64,000 bases of DNA, from assembly GCA_025698865.1 (NCBI GenBank), contig JAILWQ010000001.1:310001-374000 (forward strand). Reading direction: 5' to 3'. Below the pieces are notes generated by a model. That model was given only the letters and a program-made list of their open reading frames with translations. It was not told where the DNA came from and did no database searches. The position numbers and the translations under genes are program-made. Source of the DNA: Erythrobacter sp. (GTDB lineage Bacteria > Pseudomonadota > Alphaproteobacteria > Sphingomonadales > Sphingomonadaceae). Positions 1 through 8,846 of this stretch are shown here, piece after piece (position 1 is the stretch's first letter; each line of letters begins with the position of its first letter).

Positions 1-449
1 AAGATCGCCAGCACGCTCAGCCACACCAGCGCATAGGCGAGCCCGATCGGCCAGGCGAGGCCGAAGCTGACCCCGGCATTGGTCGCCACGCCCTTGCCGC
101 CCTTGAAACCGAGCCAGACGGGGAAGCAATGGCCCACCACCGCGCCCCCGGCGGCAAAGGCCTTGGCCACGTCGCGCGCCTCGCCCGTCCCGTCGAGCCC
201 GAACAGCATCCCTGCCAGAACCACAGCCGCGAGGCCCTTCAGCAGGTCGAGGAGCAGGGTCGCGGCGGCGAGCCCCTTGTTGCCGGTGCGCAGGACATTG
301 GTCGCGCCGATATTGCCGCTGCCGATCTGGCGCACGTCGCCGAGGCCCGCAGCCCTCGTCAGCAACAGGCCGAAGGGGATCGATCCGATCAGATAGCCCA
401 GCAGCGCGGGAAGGAGCGTTTCTGTAACCACCTTATCTCCACCATCCAT
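1..449 (-). CDS. plsY: Glycerol-3-phosphate acyltransferase PlsY (partial, C-terminus outside window)
   Basis: Inner-membrane enzyme that transfers the acyl group of acyl-phosphate to glycerol-3-phosphate, the first acylation in phospholipid synthesis; its acyl-phosphate comes from PlsX, which is encoded near 50 kb. About 149 residues are visible. They show the family signatures: the N-terminal membrane segment with GSIPFG, the loop [16 protein letters not shown], and [18 protein letters not shown]. The ATG at 449 gives a start [12 protein letters not shown]. An in-frame GTG at 431 has a better spaced GGTGGAG in front of it and is a real alternative. The gene runs off the left edge and is divergent from murI. 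Confidence 0.93.
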   Translation of the reverse strand, partial: MDGGDKVVTETLLPALLGYLIGSIPFGLLLTRAAGLGDVRQIGSGNIGATNVLRTGNKGLAAATLLLDLLKGLAAVVLAGMLFGLDGTGEARDVAKAFAAGGAVVGHCFPVWLGFKGGKGVATNAGVSFGLAWPIGLAYALVWLSVLAI

Positions 450-537
450 TCGTTCCGAGCTTGTCGAAGGACCGCCTTTTCTTCTAGCGCCCCGCCTAAG
501 TGAAGTGCAGCCCTTCGACAAGGTCAGGGGCGAACGG
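449..537. repeat. Inverted pair of a TTCGACAAG-core intergenic repeat
   Basis: Between plsY and murI lie two copies of one motif in opposite orientation: 449-471 (minus-strand reading CCTTCGACAAGCTCGGAACG) and 509-537 (plus strand CCCTTCGACAAGGTCAGGGG). The pair could fold into a long hairpin. The left copy touches the plsY start codon. From memory, this core is a widespread short intergenic repeat in Sphingomonadales, comparable to REP elements; a genome-wide count would settle that. Confidence 0.6.
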
Positions 538-548
538 TTTCGGAGGTA

Positions 549-1358
549 ATGCTGACCGACCCCACCGCCCCCATCCTGCTGTTCGATTCCGGGGTCGGCG
601 GTCTGACCGTGCTCGGCGAGCTGCGTGCCCTGTTGCCGCAGGCGTCGGTGATCTACGCCGCGGATATCGCCGGCCTGCCCTATGGCGCCAAGAGCGAGGC
701 GGAGGTCGCCGCGCGGGTGTCCGGCCTGCTCGGGCGGATGGCGGAGCGCTGGCAGCCGCGCCTCATCTGCATCGCCTGCAACACCGCGAGCACGATCGCG
801 CTCGGCATGGTGCGCGACGTGCTGGAGACGCCGATCGTGGGCACCGTGCCCGCGATCAAGCCCGGCGCGGCGCTGACGCGGAGCGGGGTTTTCGGCCTGC
901 TCGGGACCGAGGCAACCATCCGTCAGCGCTATGTCGACGATCTCGAGACGCGGTTCGCAGGGGGGAGCCGCCTGATCCGCCACGGCGCGAACGCTCTGGT
1001 TCCGCTGGCCGAGGCGAAGCTGCGCGGCGAGCGGGTGGACCGGGCGGCGGTGGCGCGCGCGGTCGAGGGGCTGACCGGTCATGAGGACGGGGCCGCGATC
1101 GACACCGTCATCCTCGCCTGCACGCATTTCCCGTTGCTGCGCGAGGAATTGCAGGAGGCGTTCGGGCCACGGGTCGCGTTCGTCGACGGGGCACAGGGCA
1201 TCGCCCGGCGCATCGCCTTCCTCACGCAAGGGCAGGATTTCGAGCGGTCCGCCCCCGATTTCGCGGTGACCACCGGCGATGTTACGGACTTCGCAAGGCT
1301 GGCGGGCGCCTTTGCCGAATACGGGATCGAGGACCTTCGGGGCTTCCGAAACCCTTGA
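549..1358 (+). CDS. murI: Glutamate racemase MurI
   Basis: Interconverts L- and D-glutamate, supplying D-Glu for peptidoglycan precursors in the cytoplasm. The 269-residue length is normal. Catalytic landmarks are visible: FDSGVGG with Asp13, ACNTAST with Cys77, and ACTHFPLL with Cys191 and His193, the two cysteines being the acid/base pair known for this family. A GGAGG lies at 542-546, only two bases before the ATG, closer than ideal, but the sequence begins at the expected place relative to the first beta strand. The gene stands alone on the plus strand ahead of hemA. Confidence 0.96.
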   Translation: MLTDPTAPILLFDSGVGGLTVLGELRALLPQASVIYAADIAGLPYGAKSEAEVAARVSGLLGRMAERWQPRLICIACNTASTIALGMVRDVLETPIVGTVPAIKPGAALTRSGVFGLLGTEATIRQRYVDDLETRFAGGSRLIRHGANALVPLAEAKLRGERVDRAAVARAVEGLTGHEDGAAIDTVILACTHFPLLREELQEAFGPRVAFVDGAQGIARRIAFLTQGQDFERSAPDFAVTTGDVTDFARLAGAFAEYGIEDLRGFRNP

Positions 1359-1398
1359 GAATCGTTCGCAAAGATCGCAGTGGCCAAAACGGCTCCGG

Positions 1399-1464
1399 AT
1401 GACTAAATCCGCCCCGGATCACAGCGCTCTCGGCGGCGCACAGCAGATACCGGTGATGCGTTGA
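1399..1464 (+). CDS. Possible 21-residue leader peptide overlapping the hemA start
   Basis: A short frame begins at ATG 1399 ([21 protein letters not shown]) and stops at TGA 1462-1464. Its stop overlaps the TTG start of hemA as TTGA. hemA has no clear ribosome binding site of its own, so coupling to this frame is an attractive explanation. The peptide has no recognisable function, and chance cannot be excluded for so short a frame. Confidence 0.3.
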   Translation: MTKSAPDHSALGGAQQIPVMR

Positions 1465-2681
1465 ATTACGGACAGATCTTCGACGAGGCGATCGGGCGGC
1501 TCCATTCGGAAGGCCGCTACCGCGTTTTCATCGACATCCTGCGCAACAAGGGCGCGTTCCCCAATGCGCGCTGCTTTGCCGGCCACAACGGGCCCAAGCC
1601 GATCACCGTGTGGTGCTCCAACGACTATCTCGCCATGGGGCAGCATCCCAAGGTGATCGAGGCGATGGAAGAAGCGCTGCACGATGTCGGCGCCGGTTCC
1701 GGCGGCACCCGCAATATCGGCGGCAACACCCATTACCACGTGCAGCTCGAGGCGGAACTGGCCGATCTCCACGGCAAGGAAGGCGCGCTGCTTTTCACCA
1801 GCGGCTATGTCTCGAACGACGCCACGCTGTCGACGCTCGCCAAGCTGCTGCCGGGCTGCGTGATCTTCTCCGACGAGCTGAACCATGCCAGCATGATCGC
1901 CGGCATCCGCAATTCGGGCTGCCGCAAGCGCGTGTTCCGCCACAACGACCTGGCGCATCTGGAAGAACTGCTCTCGGCCGAGGATGCCGACACGCCCAAG
2001 CTGATCGCGTTCGAGAGCGTATATTCGATGGATGGCGACGTCGCGCCGATCCACGCGATCTGCGACCTCGCCGAGAAGTACAACGCGCTGACCTATATCG
2101 ACGAGGTCCACGCGGTCGGCATGTACGGCCCGCGCGGCGGTGGCATCACCGAGCGGGACGAGGCGGCTCACCGCATCGATATCATCGAGGGGACGCTGGG
2201 CAAGGCGTTCGGCGTGATGGGCGGCTATATCGCGGCCGACCAGCGCGTGATCGACTGCATCCGCAGTTACGCGCCCGGGTTCATCTTCACCACCTCGCTC
2301 TCGCCGGTGCTCGCCGCTGGCGTGCTGGCGGCGGTGCGCCATCTCAAGCAGTCCAGCGTCGAGCGCGAGGGGCAGCAGGCGAGCGCCGCCATGCTCAAGG
2401 CCATGCTCACCGAGCGCGGCCTGCCGGTGATGCCCAGCACCACCCATATCGTGCCGCTGATGGTCGGCGATCCGGTGCGGGCCAAGAAGATCAGCGACAT
2501 CCTGCTCGCCGAATACGGCGTCTACGTGCAGCCGATCAATTTCCCCACCGTGCCCCGCGGGACGGAGCGCCTGCGCTTCACGCCCGGCCCCTCGCACACC
2601 GAAGCGATGATGATCGACCTTGCCGATGCACTGCTCGAGATCTGGGACCGGCTGGAGTTGGAACTGGCCCGCGCCGCCTGA
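1461..2681 (+). CDS. hemA: 5-aminolevulinate synthase (C4 pathway)
   Basis: PLP enzyme that condenses glycine and succinyl-CoA to 5-aminolevulinate, the first step of tetrapyrrole synthesis in alphaproteobacteria. The 406 residues match the family from the first amino acid ([20 protein letters not shown]). [11 protein letters not shown], the glycine-rich [29 protein letters not shown] and the PLP lysine in [14 protein letters not shown] (Lys248) are all present. The start is a TTG at 1461; the nearby ATG at 1455 reads straight into a stop. A rare start codon without an obvious Shine-Dalgarno, overlapping a short upstream frame, suggests translational control. Confidence 0.96.
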   Translation: MNYGQIFDEAIGRLHSEGRYRVFIDILRNKGAFPNARCFAGHNGPKPITVWCSNDYLAMGQHPKVIEAMEEALHDVGAGSGGTRNIGGNTHYHVQLEAELADLHGKEGALLFTSGYVSNDATLSTLAKLLPGCVIFSDELNHASMIAGIRNSGCRKRVFRHNDLAHLEELLSAEDADTPKLIAFESVYSMDGDVAPIHAICDLAEKYNALTYIDEVHAVGMYGPRGGGITERDEAAHRIDIIEGTLGKAFGVMGGYIAADQRVIDCIRSYAPGFIFTTSLSPVLAAGVLAAVRHLKQSSVEREGQQASAAMLKAMLTERGLPVMPSTTHIVPLMVGDPVRAKKISDILLAEYGVYVQPINFPTVPRGTERLRFTPGPSHTEAMMIDLADALLEIWDRLELELARAA

Positions 2682-2723
2682 TCCGGTGACGGTGTCCGGC
2701 CGCGCCGCAAGAGGGCGCGGGCG

Positions 2724-4370
2724 ATGATCGTCGACCTCGTATCCTCGCACCTCAAGAACCGCTCGGGCCGGATCGTCGCGCTGTGCCGGCTGGTGCTGGC
2801 GCTCGCCTTCTTCGCCTCGCTCTGGATCGACCCGATGCAGCCGGTGCGTTCGGTGCCGCAGGGATATGCCCTGCTTGCGGGCTATTCGCTGTTCGCGCTC
2901 GCCATGGCGGTCATCGCCTGGCGCAGCTGGTGGCACGATTTCCGCCTCGCCCGCGCCGCCCACGTGATCGACATCCTCGCCTTCCTCGCCGCGATCTTCG
3001 TGACCGAGGGGACGGTGGACGAATTCACCAGCCCCTTCCTCGCCTTCTACGCCTATCTCATGCTGTCCGCGACGGTGCGCTGGGGCTGGCAGGAGACGGT
3101 CCGGACGGGCTTCGTGGTCACCATCCTCTACCTCTCCGTCGGACTGGCGATGGACGGTCTGGGCTTCGAATACGACCAGTTCCGCTTCGGCCGCCGGGTG
3201 GTCTACATGGCGATGCTCGGCCTGCTGCTCGTCTGGTTCGGCCTCCAGCGGCAGGAACCGGCGATCGGACGCTTCATGCGCATGGAGGACCCGGCCCGGA
3301 CCGCCCCGCCCTTCGAGGAGGCGCTGGCCTATGCCGTCGGCCAGACCGGCGCGAGAGCGGGCGTGCTCGCCTGGCAGGACGACGACGAGCCGCAAGTGGA
3401 GATCTTAGGCCACGGTGCCTTCGAGGCCCGCCGCACCCTCGCCCCCAGCGGAGAGGATCCCGCCAGCCTGTTCGGCCCCGCACCGCGCATATTCGACCGG
3501 CGGAGGAACCGGGCGATCGTTCACTCCCACGGCCGCGCGCTTGCCCTCCCGCGCAACGGGGACGAGCCGCTCGCCGGTGCGATCGGCATCGACGAAGGTC
3601 TGGCCATCCCGCTTGCCACCGGCACGGGTCAGGGCGAGCTGTTCCTGACCGGCATCGGCGGCGCCGGGCCGGACCATCTGGAAATCGGCCGGTTGATCGG
3701 CGCGGAGATCGCCGCCGCCTTCGACCGTCATGCCGCCCAGGCGCTCACCCGTGGCGCCGCCGTCTCCCGCCTGCGCGAGACGCTGGCGCGCGACCTGCAC
3801 GACAGCGTGGCGCAATCGCTCGCCGCCGCCAGCCTCCAGCTCGAGGGATTGCGCCGCTACATTGTCGAGGGCGGCGATCCCGCTCCGGCGTTCGACGCAC
3901 TCAAGCGCTCGCTCCGCAACGAACAGCAGCAGGTGCGCGCCATGATCGGCAGATTGCGCGCACCCGAACCCTTCGCGGACACCCCCGCGCCCGAGCCCGG
4001 CGACGACTTCGCTGGCCTCGCCCGCGAATTGCAGGACAGCTGGCGGGTCTCCATCGCCTGCCGCATGGACGAGGCGGTGGCCACCGCGCCGCGCCTGCGC
4101 GAGCAGCTGCGCCAGATCATCCGCGAAGGGGTTGCCAATGCGGTCCGCCACGGCGGCGCGCGCGCGGTCGAGATTTCGGGCGCGGTCTCCGGACGCCGCC
4201 TCTACCTGACGATCGCCGACGACGGGTCCGGCTTCGCACCGGGCTGGAACGGGCAGCCGCCCCGGTCTATCGCCGAACGCATCGCCGAACTCGGCGGCAA
4301 TCTGGCAGTGGACAGCACGGCCATCGGAACGGTGCTGGTCATCGATCTCGATCTGGAAGGAAACGAATGA
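2724..4370 (+). CDS. Membrane sensor histidine kinase (NarL/HisKA_3 type)
   Basis: Two-component sensor of 548 residues. The first 175 residues are strongly hydrophobic, with about five to six membrane segments and no large periplasmic domain, so it probably senses something in or near the membrane. A soluble region follows (roughly 180-340), then the HisKA_3 dimerisation helix with the phosphoacceptor in ARDLHDSVAQSLA (His359) and a HATPase domain with the N-box in REGVANAVRHGGA (Asn472) and a GSGFAPG loop. Its stop overlaps the start of the response regulator gene (ATGA), so the two are surely partners. The signal is not deducible from sequence. Confidence 0.9.
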   Translation: MIVDLVSSHLKNRSGRIVALCRLVLALAFFASLWIDPMQPVRSVPQGYALLAGYSLFALAMAVIAWRSWWHDFRLARAAHVIDILAFLAAIFVTEGTVDEFTSPFLAFYAYLMLSATVRWGWQETVRTGFVVTILYLSVGLAMDGLGFEYDQFRFGRRVVYMAMLGLLLVWFGLQRQEPAIGRFMRMEDPARTAPPFEEALAYAVGQTGARAGVLAWQDDDEPQVEILGHGAFEARRTLAPSGEDPASLFGPAPRIFDRRRNRAIVHSHGRALALPRNGDEPLAGAIGIDEGLAIPLATGTGQGELFLTGIGGAGPDHLEIGRLIGAEIAAAFDRHAAQALTRGAAVSRLRETLARDLHDSVAQSLAAASLQLEGLRRYIVEGGDPAPAFDALKRSLRNEQQQVRAMIGRLRAPEPFADTPAPEPGDDFAGLARELQDSWRVSIACRMDEAVATAPRLREQLRQIIREGVANAVRHGGARAVEISGAVSGRRLYLTIADDGSGFAPGWNGQPPRSIAERIAELGGNLAVDSTAIGTVLVIDLDLEGNE

Positions 4371-5002
4371 CGACGATCCTGCTCGCCGACGATCATGCCT
4401 TCATGCGGGCCGGTGTCGAATCGGTTCTGCGGGGCACCGAATTCGACATCGTGGCGACCGTCGCGCGCGGCGACGAGACGCGCGCTGCCGTGGCGGAGCA
4501 CGATCCCGACATCTGCATCCTCGACGTGCGGATGCCGGGCCGCAACGGCATCGAGTGCCTGATCGACCTGCGCAAGGGCGGCGACGAGCGGCCGGTGGTC
4601 CTGCTCACCGCCGAGCTGGAGGACGGCGCGCTGCTGTCGGCGGTCACCCACGGGGTGAACGGCATCGTGATGAAGGACGGCGCCGAAGACGAACTGCTCG
4701 CAACCCTGCGTGCGATTGCCGGGGGCGAGAAGGCCATTCCCTCCCCGCTCCTGCACCGCGCGCTCGAACTCTCGGTCAAGGGCGTGCCCGCCGATCCGCT
4801 GTCCACGCTGGCGCGGCGCGAGCGCGAGATCGCCAACGAGGTCGCCCAAGGCGCGCGCAATCGCGAGATCGCCGAGCGGCTCGGCATGTCGGAGGGGACG
4901 GTGAAGGTCTATCTCTATACGATCTACCAGAAGCTCGGCATCAAGACCCGGACCGAGCTGGCGCTGCTCGCCCATGGCCGGGCGCCGGTCCGGGACAGCT
5001 GA
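4367..5002 (+). CDS. LuxR/NarL-family response regulator
   Basis: DNA-binding partner of the preceding kinase, 211 residues. The receiver domain has the acidic pair in LLADDH (Asp8, Asp9), the phosphoacceptor Asp53 in ILDVRMPG, Thr in LLTAE and Lys in VMKDG. The C-terminal LuxR helix-turn-helix is REREIANEVAQGARNREIAERLG followed by SEGTVKVYLYTIYQKLG. The start at 4367 overlaps the kinase stop and is preceded by GGAAGGA five bases upstream. The targets are unknown; the nitroreductase two bases downstream shares the transcript. Confidence 0.93.
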   Translation: MTTILLADDHAFMRAGVESVLRGTEFDIVATVARGDETRAAVAEHDPDICILDVRMPGRNGIECLIDLRKGGDERPVVLLTAELEDGALLSAVTHGVNGIVMKDGAEDELLATLRAIAGGEKAIPSPLLHRALELSVKGVPADPLSTLARREREIANEVAQGARNREIAERLGMSEGTVKVYLYTIYQKLGIKTRTELALLAHGRAPVRDS

Positions 5003-5004
5003 GC

Positions 5005-5697
5005 ATGGGCGGCAACCCAGAGCAGACCTACGCCGAAATCGTCACCGGCCGCCGCTCGATCCGTGGCTATCTCGACAGGCCGGTGCCGCGCGCCCTGATC
5101 GAGGAGGTGCTCGCCCTCGCCATGCGCTCGCCCTCGTCAATGAACACGCAGCCGTGGCACTTCCACGTCATCACCGGCGAACCGCTCGACGCGATCCGCA
5201 AGGGCAACACCGAGAACATTCTCGCCGGCGTGCCGGACAGCCGCGAATTCCGGCGCGGCGAACCCTTCGCCGGTGTCCATCGCGAGCGGCAGGTTGGCGT
5301 CGCCAAGCAACTCTTCGGCGCGATGGGCATCGAGCGTGACGACAAGGACGGGCGGCAGGACTGGGTCTTGCGCGGCTTCCGCCAGTTCGATGCGCCGGTC
5401 TGCGTCATCGTCACCTACGACAGCGAGCTCGCCGAGAGCGACGACACCGCCTTCGATTGCGGCGCGGTGACGACCGCGCTGGTCAACGCCGCGTGGAGCC
5501 GGGGCATCGGCTGCGTCATCAACAGCCAGGGCATCATGCAGAGCCCGGTCGTGCGCGAACACGCGGGCATTCCGGACGATCAGGTGATCATGAAGGCCGT
5601 AGCCATGGGCTGGCCCGACGACAGCTTCGCCGCCAATGCCGTTGTCAGCGAAAGGCGCCCGGTGGCGGACGCCGCCCGCTTCGTCGGCTTCGACTAG
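5005..5697 (+). CDS. Nitroreductase family protein
   Basis: FMN-dependent NAD(P)H oxidoreductase fold, 230 residues. The N-terminal RRSIRGYLDRPVP and the RSPSSMNTQPWHF stretch are the classic nitroreductase FMN-phosphate binding regions; MGWPDDSFAANAV near the C-terminus matches the MGYPD-type motif. It starts two bases after the response regulator stop, so it belongs to the kinase/regulator operon. The substrate cannot be inferred; quinones, nitroaromatics or related electrophiles are usual for the family. Confidence 0.9.
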   Translation: MGGNPEQTYAEIVTGRRSIRGYLDRPVPRALIEEVLALAMRSPSSMNTQPWHFHVITGEPLDAIRKGNTENILAGVPDSREFRRGEPFAGVHRERQVGVAKQLFGAMGIERDDKDGRQDWVLRGFRQFDAPVCVIVTYDSELAESDDTAFDCGAVTTALVNAAWSRGIGCVINSQGIMQSPVVREHAGIPDDQVIMKAVAMGWPDDSFAANAVVSERRPVADAARFVGFD

Positions 5698-5733
5698 ATC
5701 GCCGGAGCCGCACAGGCGACCGCACCGGCGATC
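5697..5733. terminator. Hairpin shared by two convergent genes
   Basis: A perfect 9-bp inverted repeat, GATCGCCGG at 5697-5705 and CCGGCGATC at 5725-5733, sits exactly between the stop codons of the nitroreductase (plus) and the lipoprotein (minus). There is no uridine tract on either side, so it is at best a weak bidirectional terminator or a transcript-end stabiliser. Confidence 0.4.
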
Positions 5734-6175
5734 AGCCCCGGCAGTAGCCCTCGCCCTCCGCGACGACGAGGCAGTCTTCCTTGTCGAGCAGCCATTTGAG
5801 GCCGGTTTGCTCGCCTTTGCCGGCACGCAGGACGAACTCCTCGCCCCCGCGCTCGAAACGGATGCCGTCATCGACCGGCACGCCCTGATAGGTGCCCTTC
5901 GTGTCGAGGTCGGACTGCATGTCGAGCGTGAAGGTCCCGTCGCCATTGGGCTTGATGTCGACGAACATGCCCTCGACCCCGGTCCAGCGGCCTTCCCACG
6001 CAGTGAAGCGATTGGTCGCAACCGCGGCTTCGTCGGTGGCGGCGGCGGACGGCAGCGCGGCGGGCTCGGCAGCGGTCGTTTCCTGTTGCGCATCGTCCGT
6101 CCCGGCCGGCGAACAGGCTGCGAGGATCGAGGCGAGCACCCCGATGAGAACCGTCGATCTGAACTGCGCTGTCAT
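5732..6175 (-). CDS. Small lipoprotein of unknown function
   Basis: 147 residues. The N-terminus MTAQFRSTVLIGVLASILAAC is a lipoprotein signal with lipobox ILAAC; an Ala/Glu/Thr-rich linker follows, then a small domain (about 55-147) starting FTAWEGRWTGVEGMFVDIKP and ending with two cysteines (DCLVV...GYCRG) that could form a disulphide. GGAG lies seven bases before the ATG. The domain looks like a small beta-rich ligand-binding fold, but I do not recognise the family. It follows the decarboxylase gene on the same strand and may be cotranscribed with it. Confidence 0.8.
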   Translation of the reverse strand: MTAQFRSTVLIGVLASILAACSPAGTDDAQQETTAAEPAALPSAAATDEAAVATNRFTAWEGRWTGVEGMFVDIKPNGDGTFTLDMQSDLDTKGTYQGVPVDDGIRFERGGEEFVLRAGKGEQTGLKWLLDKEDCLVVAEGEGYCRG

Positions 6176-6210
6176 GTCGTTTCTCCGTTGAACGATGCCG
6201 GCGCCGGGTC

Positions 6211-7419
6211 TCAGCGCAGGCTCACCACGTTTTCCGCCGAGCTCGGCCGCTTGCGACTGCCGTCGTAGAGGCTCGCCATCGGCTCGTCCTCGACGATCAC
6301 CCGCTGCGTCGCGCCGAAGCCGTTGAAGTCGGTCTTCATTGCCGCGCCGTAGGCGCCGAGCATTCCGATCTCGACATAGTCGCCCGCCTGAATGTCCTCG
6401 GGCAGCGCGAAGGGGCCGGCCATGTAGTCGGCATCGTCGCAGGTCGGCCCGTAGAAGGCGAAGTCCATATCGGGCTTGATGAGGTCGTCCTCGAGCGGGC
6501 GCACCGGGAATTTCCATGCGACATGGGCCGCATCGTAGAGCGCGCCATAGGCCCCGTCATTGATGTAGAGCTCGTCGCCCCGGCGTTTCTCCACCCGGAC
6601 CAGCAGGCTCGAATATTCGGCGCAAAGCGCCCGGCCCGGCTCGCACCACAATTCGGCATTGTAGGCGATCGGCAGGTTGTAGAAGTTCTGGTGGATGATC
6701 TGGAAATAATCCTCCAGCGGCGGCGGTTCCATCCCCGGATAGACCGAGGGGAAGCCCCCGCCGACATCGATCATGTCGATCACGACGCTCGCCTCGCCGA
6801 TGGCGATGCGCACGCGCTCCAGCGCCTGGACGTAGGCGAAGGGGGTCATCGCCTGGCTGCCGACATGGAAGCAGACGCCCAGCCAGTCGCAATGCTGGCG
6901 GGCCTCGCGCAGGATCACCGGCGCTTCGGTCAGGTCGCAGCCGAATTTCGAGGCGAGGCTGAGTTCGGAATATTCACTCGAGACGCGCAGGCGAATGCAC
7001 AGGCGCAGATCGGTCGCGGGCTCGCCGGTTTCGGGATCGCGGCAGGCTTCCACGATCTTTTCCAGCTCCTCGACACTGTCGAGGCTGAAGGTCTTCACGC
7101 CATGCTCGCGATAGGCCTCGCGGATTGCGCCCGGCGCCTTGATCGGATGCATGAAGCACAGCACCGCCTGCGGCAGCGTCGCGCGGACCAGCCGCACCTC
7201 GGCGATCGAGGCGACGTCGTAATGCGTCACGCCGTTGTCCCAAAGCACGCGCAGGAGATCGGGCGAAGGATTGGCCTTCACCGCGTAGAGCGACTTGCCC
7301 GGAAACTTCTCGACGAAGAAACGCGCCGCGCGCGCCGCCGCATGCGGGCGGTTCAGAATGACCGGTTCGTCGGGCGCGAGAGTGCGCGCTATGGCCTTGG
7401 CGTCAGGGAAATGCTGCAA
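6211..7419 (-). CDS. Ornithine decarboxylase-like type III PLP enzyme
   Basis: Alanine-racemase-fold decarboxylase, 402 residues from the chosen start, predicted to make putrescine from ornithine (some relatives also use lysine). Visible are the PLP lysine in YAVKANPSPDLLR (Lys48), HVGSQ, DVGGGFPSVYPG, the phosphate-binding CEPGRALCAEY and the catalytic cysteine region GPTCDDADYM from the partner subunit. I chose the TTG at 7419 because AGGGGG lies nine bases upstream and the protein then begins like its relatives; an ATG at 7464 is also in frame but lacks a ribosome site. It supplies the diamine for the two preceding polyamine genes. Confidence 0.88.
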   Translation of the reverse strand: MQHFPDAKAIARTLAPDEPVILNRPHAAARAARFFVEKFPGKSLYAVKANPSPDLLRVLWDNGVTHYDVASIAEVRLVRATLPQAVLCFMHPIKAPGAIREAYREHGVKTFSLDSVEELEKIVEACRDPETGEPATDLRLCIRLRVSSEYSELSLASKFGCDLTEAPVILREARQHCDWLGVCFHVGSQAMTPFAYVQALERVRIAIGEASVVIDMIDVGGGFPSVYPGMEPPPLEDYFQIIHQNFYNLPIAYNAELWCEPGRALCAEYSSLLVRVEKRRGDELYINDGAYGALYDAAHVAWKFPVRPLEDDLIKPDMDFAFYGPTCDDADYMAGPFALPEDIQAGDYVEIGMLGAYGAAMKTDFNGFGATQRVIVEDEPMASLYDGSRKRPSSAENVVSLR

Positions 7420-7509
7420 TTCAAGGGACCCCCTAAACAGCCCTTGCGGACCATGAAACGACAAGCTGCCTTGCGGTTAGGAAGGGTCCTTGGGGCAGCG
7501 GGAGGCGCG

Positions 7510-7537
7510 CATATAATGGATTCGTCATGCATCGCAA
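7510..7537 (-). promoter_or_regulatory. Candidate sigma-70 promoter for the decarboxylase gene
   Basis: On the minus strand TTGCGA (7537-7532) and TATATG (7515-7510) are separated by 16 bases, about 90 bases upstream of the ornithine decarboxylase start, in the only sizeable gap of the polyamine operon. This would let the decarboxylase be expressed apart from the upstream genes. It is a motif match only. Confidence 0.3.
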
Positions 7538-7628
7538 ATGAATAGTCGCGGCCATGGTTGCAACCGCCGGACCGGATGCGGCGGATCGTTTGCGGGACAG
7601 GCCGTTGCCCCGCCGCCAGCCGGACCGC

Positions 7629-8801
7629 TCAGCTCAGCCGATCGCGAAAAGTCTCGTAGCCGAATTCCTTGACCATCTCGAGCTGGTCGGTCTCGCTGTC
7701 CCACAGCCAAATGCTGGGAAGCTGCACCCCGTTGAAGGTGTTGGTCTTGACCATCGAGTAATGCGCCTGGTCGAGAAAGGCGATCCGCTGGCCCGGCTCG
7801 GCGGGCACCGGCAGCGAATAGTCGCCGATCACATCCCCCGCGAGGCAGGACGGGCCGCCGAGACGCACCGGGGCCTCGCCCGGCTTCTCGTGCAGCATGG
7901 CGGGGCGATAGGGCGCCTCGATCACGTCGGGCATGTGGCAGGTGGCCGAGATGTCGGTGATCGCCACCGGCACCTCGTTCGTGCCGGTATCGAGGATCGT
8001 GCCGACGAGAATGCCCGCATCGAGCGCCACCGCCTCGCCCGGTTCGAGATAGATCTCGGCCCCGGTGTCTTCCTTGGCATCGCGCAGGAACTCGACAAGC
8101 TCCTCGCGCTGATAATCGGCGCGGGTGATGTGGTGGCCGCCGCCCATGTTGATCCACTTGAGCTGGCCGAAATATGGCTCGATCGCATCGAACACCTTGT
8201 CCCAGGTGCGCAGCAGAGGCTCGAAATCCTGCTCGCACAGATTGTGGAAATGGATCCCCTCGACCCCTTCCATGTGTTCTTCGGTAAGCTGGTCGATCGG
8301 AAAGCCGAGCCGGCTGCCCGGGCTCGAGGGATCGTAACGCGGCACCTCGCCGGTCGGCACCTGCGGATTGAGGCGCAGTCCCACGTCGAAATCGCCGCCG
8401 GTCGCCCGCCCCTGCTCCAGGATCAGCGCGGCGCGCTGCATCTGGCCGGGCGAATTGAAGATGACGTGATCCGACAGCCGGCAGATTTCCTCAAGCTCGT
8501 CGGGCTTGTAGGCGGCGGAATAGGTGGCGATCTCGCCATCGTAGAACTCGCTCGCCAGCCGCGCTTCCCACAGACCGGACGTGCACACGCCGTCGAGATA
8601 TTCGCCGATGATCGGCGCGACGCTCCACATGGAAAACGCCTTCAGCGCCGCCAGCACCTTGATGCCGGCGGCATCGCGAATGTCGGCCAGCATCTGGCAA
8701 TTGGCCCGCAGCTTCGCCGCATCGACGACAAAGGCGGGACTGTCGACGCGATCGAGATCGAAATGGGCGAACGCGCCCGGATCGCCGGCTCTGGTTTCCA
8801 T
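7629..8801 (-). CDS. nspC: Carboxynorspermidine/carboxyspermidine decarboxylase
   Basis: PLP enzyme that removes the carboxyl group from carboxy(nor)spermidine, the last step of the aspartate-semialdehyde route to spermidine-type polyamines. 390 residues. Landmarks: PLP lysine in VLAALKAFSMW (Lys54), FHNLCEQDFEPLL, WINMGGGHHITR, YLEPGEAVALDAG and the active-site cysteine in GGPSCLAGDVIGDY. AGGG lies five bases before the ATG. It is downstream of the matching dehydrogenase, separated from it by the GxxExxY unit, and upstream of ornithine decarboxylase. Confidence 0.95.
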   Translation of the reverse strand: METRAGDPGAFAHFDLDRVDSPAFVVDAAKLRANCQMLADIRDAAGIKVLAALKAFSMWSVAPIIGEYLDGVCTSGLWEARLASEFYDGEIATYSAAYKPDELEEICRLSDHVIFNSPGQMQRAALILEQGRATGGDFDVGLRLNPQVPTGEVPRYDPSSPGSRLGFPIDQLTEEHMEGVEGIHFHNLCEQDFEPLLRTWDKVFDAIEPYFGQLKWINMGGGHHITRADYQREELVEFLRDAKEDTGAEIYLEPGEAVALDAGILVGTILDTGTNEVPVAITDISATCHMPDVIEAPYRPAMLHEKPGEAPVRLGGPSCLAGDVIGDYSLPVPAEPGQRIAFLDQAHYSMVKTNTFNGVQLPSIWLWDSETDQLEMVKEFGYETFRDRLS

Positions 8802-8825
8802 TACGCCCTTATGCTCCTTGGTAAA

Positions 8826-8844
8826 TCACGCGAAGACGCGAAGA
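8826..8844 (+). repeat. Left terminal inverted repeat of the GxxExxY unit
   Basis: TCACGCGAAGACGCGAAGA, itself two tandem ACGCGAAG octamers. It recurs inverted at 9257-9275 with a single mismatch. It lies immediately after the stop codon of the GxxExxY gene and 25 bases before the nspC start. Confidence 0.85.
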
Positions 8845-8846
8845 GG

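Noticed and set aside
1419..3395. Open frame of about 658 codons on the minus strand across hemA and the kinase gene
   Set aside because: It is a shadow of two clear plus-strand genes in GC-rich DNA; its translation is His/Arg/Asp-rich with no recognisable domain.
5005..5697. Idea that the three nitroreductases (5.0, 26.9, 56.3 kb) are recent paralogues
   Set aside because: Their motifs and lengths belong to different subfamilies, so they look like separate old lineages, not duplication.
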